Of a DNA stretch of 7,695 nt, positions 5,230 to 7,695 are shown piece by piece. The notes beneath the pieces were generated by a model, which was not told where the DNA came from, did not search any database, and saw nothing but the letters and a program-made list of their open reading frames with translations. Both the position numbers and the translations under genes were made by a program. Source of the stretch: Alistipes sp. GTDB taxonomy: Bacteria > Bacteroidota > Bacteroidia > Bacteroidales > Rikenellaceae. The DNA lies in the NCBI GenBank assembly GCA_031285485.1, contig JAITWC010000123.1:1-7695 (forward strand), given 5' to 3'. Every line of letters starts with the position of its first letter. Position 1 is the stretch's first letter.

Positions 5230-6876
5230 ATGCCGGGGAACGGCAAAAACACACAACGCAACACCTATTTGGGAATTAAGAATTACGATATTTTGGAAAA
5301 GAAACTTTTATTGCTCGGAGACGAGGCCGTTGCGCTCGGGGCGCTGCATGCCGGCATTGCGGGGGATTACGCCTATCCGGGCACTCCTTCGACCGAGATC
5401 ACGGAGTATATACAGGCGTCGGCCCCGGCGCGCCGGGCAGGAATCCGCGGCGACTGGTGCGTGAACGAAAAAACGGCAATGGAGGCGGCCCTGGGCGTCA
5501 GTTACGTCGGCCGCCGGGCACTGGTGTGCATGAAACACGTGGGGCTGAACGTCGCCGCCGACGCGTTCATCAACTCGGCCATGACCGGAACGCACGGCGG
5601 GCTGGTGGTCGTTGCGGCCGACGATCCGTCGATGCACTCGTCGCAGAACGAACAGGACTCGCGGTTCTACGGGCGGTTCGCGTTCGTGCCCCTCTTCGAG
5701 CCGTCGTCACAGCAGGAGGCCTACGACATGGTGCGGGCGGGATTCGAACTGTCGGAGTCGGTGCGGCTGCCGGTGTTGCTGCGCATCACCACGCGCATGG
5801 CCCATTCGCGGGCCGTGGTGACGACAGCGCCTCCCGCCCCTGGGCCGGCCGCGCTGTCGTTTTCCGAAGACCGGGCGCGGTGGGTGCTGCTGCCCGTCAA
5901 CGCGCGGCGACGCTACGGAGAGTTGCTGTCGGCGCAGGACGATCTGGAACTGCGGGCCGAGACTTCGCCCTACAACGCCCTCATCCCCGGCACGAACCGC
6001 AAAGGTGTGATCGCGTGCGGCATAGCTTACAATTACGTGACGGAGGCCTTCGGCGGCGCGCCCGACCGGAACGTGCTGAAGATATCGCAGTATCCGCTGC
6101 CTCGGAAGCTCATCCGGCGCATGGTGGAGAGCTGCGGCGAGGTGTTGGTTTTGGAGGACGGCCAGCCTTTTGTGGAGGAACAGCTGCGCGGACTGCTCGA
6201 CGGGGGCGGCAAGATCCGCGGTCGTCTCACGGGCGAGGTTCCGCGGGTTGGCGAGCTCACGCCCGACAATGTGCGCGCGGCGCTGGGACTCCCCTCCGCC
6301 GAAGTCAACGCCCCGAGCGGGAACGTCGTTCCGCGTCCGCCGGCGTTGTGCGCGGGGTGCGGCCACCGCGACGTGTACGAGATACTGAACGAAGTGCTCC
6401 GGGACTACCCCGACGCCAGGGTTTTCAGCGACATCGGCTGCTACACGCTCGGCGCGCTACCGCCTTTCCGGGCGATCGACAGTTGCGTCGACATGGGCGC
6501 CTCCATAACGATGGCAAAAGGGGCGGCCGACGCCGGACTCCACCCGTCGGTGGCAGTTATCGGCGACAGCACCTTCACCCACTCGGGAATCACGGGGCTG
6601 TTGGACGCCGTGAACTCGCGAGCCAACGTTACCGTAATAATTTCCGACAATCTCACCACGGCGATGACCGGCGGGCAGGACTCGGCGGGCACGGGACGCA
6701 TCGAGGCGATCTGCGCCGGAGTCGGGGTCGAGCCGGAACACGTGCGCACAGTGGTGCCGCTGCCCAGGAATCACGACGAGATCCGCCGCGTGATCCGTGA
6801 AGAGATAGATTATCCCGGCGTGTCGGTCGTAATCCCGAGGCGCGAATGCATACAGACGCTAAAGAGAAAACGATGA
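5230..6876 (+). CDS. iorA: Indolepyruvate:ferredoxin oxidoreductase, alpha subunit
   Basis: IorA carries the thiamine-diphosphate site of the complex that decarboxylates aryl-pyruvates to aryl-acetyl-CoA with ferredoxin (reversible). Numbering from 5230 (548 aa), the pyrimidine-binding domain begins with LLLLGDEAV (26-34) and YPGTPSTEITEYIQ (49-62), continuing through CMKHVGLNVAADAF (100-113) and DDPSMHSSQNEQDSRFYG (131-148). The diphosphate-binding domain has CAGCGHRD (374-381), DIGCYTLGALPPF (401-413) and GDSTFTHSG (445-453) up to SDN (472-474). Cys374, Cys377, Cys404 and Cys540 are good candidates to hold the proximal [4Fe-4S] cluster. The protein ends at RRECIQTLKRKR, so the C-terminal two-cluster ferredoxin domain of archaeal IorA is absent; Bacteroidetes forms I recall are also about 530 aa. 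The start is uncertain: ATG 5167 overlaps the upstream stop (TGATG), ATG 5230 has AGGGG just upstream, and TTG 5293 fits family length best. It overlaps iorB by ATGA. Confidence 0.92.
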   Translation: MPGNGKNTQRNTYLGIKNYDILEKKLLLLGDEAVALGALHAGIAGDYAYPGTPSTEITEYIQASAPARRAGIRGDWCVNEKTAMEAALGVSYVGRRALVCMKHVGLNVAADAFINSAMTGTHGGLVVVAADDPSMHSSQNEQDSRFYGRFAFVPLFEPSSQQEAYDMVRAGFELSESVRLPVLLRITTRMAHSRAVVTTAPPAPGPAALSFSEDRARWVLLPVNARRRYGELLSAQDDLELRAETSPYNALIPGTNRKGVIACGIAYNYVTEAFGGAPDRNVLKISQYPLPRKLIRRMVESCGEVLVLEDGQPFVEEQLRGLLDGGGKIRGRLTGEVPRVGELTPDNVRAALGLPSAEVNAPSGNVVPRPPALCAGCGHRDVYEILNEVLRDYPDARVFSDIGCYTLGALPPFRAIDSCVDMGASITMAKGAADAGLHPSVAVIGDSTFTHSGITGLLDAVNSRANVTVIISDNLTTAMTGGQDSAGTGRIEAICAGVGVEPEHVRTVVPLPRNHDEIRRVIREEIDYPGVSVVIPRRECIQTLKRKR

Positions 6877-7451
6877 AAAAGGATATCATACTTTCTGGCG
6901 TCGGCGGCCAGGGCATCCTGTCGATCGCGGCGGTGATAGGCGAGGCGGCGCTGGCGGCGGGGCTGCATATCAAACAGGCCGAGGTGCACGGAATGAGCCA
7001 GCGGGGGGGCGACGTCCACTCCGACCTGCGCATCTCCTCGGAGCCTGTCCACTCCGACCTGATCGCCCGCGGCGGGGCCGACCTCATAATCTCGCTCGAA
7101 CCGATGGAGGCCCTGCGCTATCTGCCGTGGCTGGCGAAGGATGGATGGGTGGTCGCGAACCGGGCCCCCTTCGTCAACATTCCGAACTATCCCGACCACG
7201 GGGCGTTGCTGGCCGAATTGCGGGCGCTGCCGCGGGCGATAGTTCTGGACGTCGAGCGCGCCGCCGCCGAAGCCGGGGTTGCCCGCGCCGCTAACATCGT
7301 GTTGCTGGGCGCCGCCTCCGCGGTGCTAGAGCTCGACTACGGCGCGCTGCGACTGGCTGTCGGAAAAGTTTTCGGCCGGAAGGGCGACGCGGTGGTGAAA
7401 ATGAACCTCAAAGCGTTGGAGATCGACCGCGGCGCCGCGGAAAGGATATGA
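6873..7451 (+). CDS. iorB: Indolepyruvate:ferredoxin oxidoreductase, beta subunit
   Basis: A 192-residue partner of IorA, belonging to the pyruvate:ferredoxin oxidoreductase gamma-type domain family. The glycine-rich start SGVGGQGILSIAAVIGEAA (8-26) and EVHGMSQRGGDVHSDLRIS (37-55) are the family signatures; NRAPFVNIPNYP and NIVLLGAASAVLELD further along also fit. It contains no cysteine, so all iron-sulfur ligands of the complex must come from IorA. The ATG at 6873 overlaps the iorA stop as ATGA; an ATG at 6846 in the same frame would add nine residues inside iorA and is rejected because it displaces the glycine-rich motif from the N-terminus. The gene is followed by another ATGA overlap with the aminotransferase, so the three are probably translated in a coupled manner. 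Confidence 0.92.
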   Translation: MKKDIILSGVGGQGILSIAAVIGEAALAAGLHIKQAEVHGMSQRGGDVHSDLRISSEPVHSDLIARGGADLIISLEPMEALRYLPWLAKDGWVVANRAPFVNIPNYPDHGALLAELRALPRAIVLDVERAAAEAGVARAANIVLLGAASAVLELDYGALRLAVGKVFGRKGDAVVKMNLKALEIDRGAAERI

Positions 7452-7695
7452 AAAACACCGTTTACAGCGAGGAATTGGTGGCGCGTGTGGTGGCCGAACT
7501 CGGCATCACGCGGCTGGAGAACGCCACCATCGGCGAGGTGGTGCTGCTGGCGCGGCGGCTGGAGGAGTCGACCGGAATCCCCTTTATCCGCATGGACCAG
7601 GGCGTTCCCGGCCTGCCGCCCTGCCGCGTGGGCACCGAGGCCGAGAAAGCGGCCCTGGACACCGGCGCTCCGGCCGTGTATCCGGCGGCCGAGGG
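7448..7695 (+). CDS. PLP-dependent class I/II aminotransferase (5' part)
   Basis: The first 82 codons of a protein cut by the right edge. MKNTVYSEELVARVVAELGI leads into IPFIRMDQGVPGLPPCRVG (about 44-62), then EAEKAAL and a YPAAEG-type segment (78 onward). This is the N-terminal pattern of fold-type I aminotransferases, in which a G-x-P-x-x-x-P substrate-binding strand is followed by a helix and a Y-P-x-x-x-G segment. The catalytic lysine lies beyond the window, so activity and substrate cannot be judged. The ATG at 7448 overlaps the iorB stop (ATGA). Its position behind omega-amidase, iorA and iorB suggests it transaminates aromatic amino acids or the matching 2-oxo acids, possibly with glutamine as amino donor. 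Confidence 0.8.
   Translation, partial: MKNTVYSEELVARVVAELGITRLENATIGEVVLLARRLEESTGIPFIRMDQGVPGLPPCRVGTEAEKAALDTGAPAVYPAAE

Noticed and set aside
5457..6800. Open frame overlapping iorA in another frame
   Set aside because: It is an Arg/Gly-rich shadow frame with no recognisable motif; iorA explains this stretch fully.

Overview
The window looks like chromosomal DNA from a GC-rich member of the Bacteroidales, with an Alistipes/Rikenellaceae-like organism as my best guess. The evidence is: perfect TAnnTTTG-type -7 promoter boxes upstream of two genes; little Shine-Dalgarno signal; an outer-membrane porin of the OprO/OprP-like type; the paired TIGR03916/TIGR03915 DNA-repair genes; a YafV-type omega-amidase; and an IorAB pair whose IorA ends before the ferredoxin domain. 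The genus is an inference from composition and gene content, not something the sequence proves.

Layout. At 1-51 (minus) is the first 17 codons of a gene that resembles the Bacteroidetes DUF6261 family. From 52 to 617 there is no convincing gene. This stretch holds an exact 41-bp tandem array (98-425, eight units), each unit built around a 17-bp palindromic core, then a GC-rich tail with a ninth core copy at 513-529 and small hairpins. From 618 to 2767 (minus) is a two-gene operon with a 4-bp ATGA overlap: a radical SAM protein with a C-terminal helix-hairpin-helix, followed by a DUF4130/TIGR03915 protein. From 2808 to 3860 (plus) is an outer-membrane porin whose -7 box lies only 5 bases before its ATG. 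It diverges from the radical SAM gene across a 40-bp gap. At 3906-4232 (minus) is a small cupin protein, convergent with the porin and divergent from the next operon. From 4370 to the right edge (plus) is an operon: omega-amidase, iorA, iorB and the start of a PLP aminotransferase, with ATGA overlaps at iorA/iorB and iorB/aminotransferase.

How the genes work together. The right-hand operon reads as one metabolic module. An aminotransferase interconverts (probably aromatic) amino acids and 2-oxo acids. IorAB interconverts aryl-pyruvates and aryl-acetyl-CoA with ferredoxin. The omega-amidase would hydrolyse 2-oxoglutaramate, the by-product when glutamine is the amino donor. That combination suggests a glutamine transaminase/omega-amidase couple wired to an indolepyruvate/phenylpyruvate oxidoreductase. 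It could run towards aromatic amino acid synthesis from aryl-acetates or towards their fermentation.

The left half combines a putative DNA-repair pair of unknown chemistry with a structured repeat array next to a poorly characterised gene family. The array is the least explained signal in the window.
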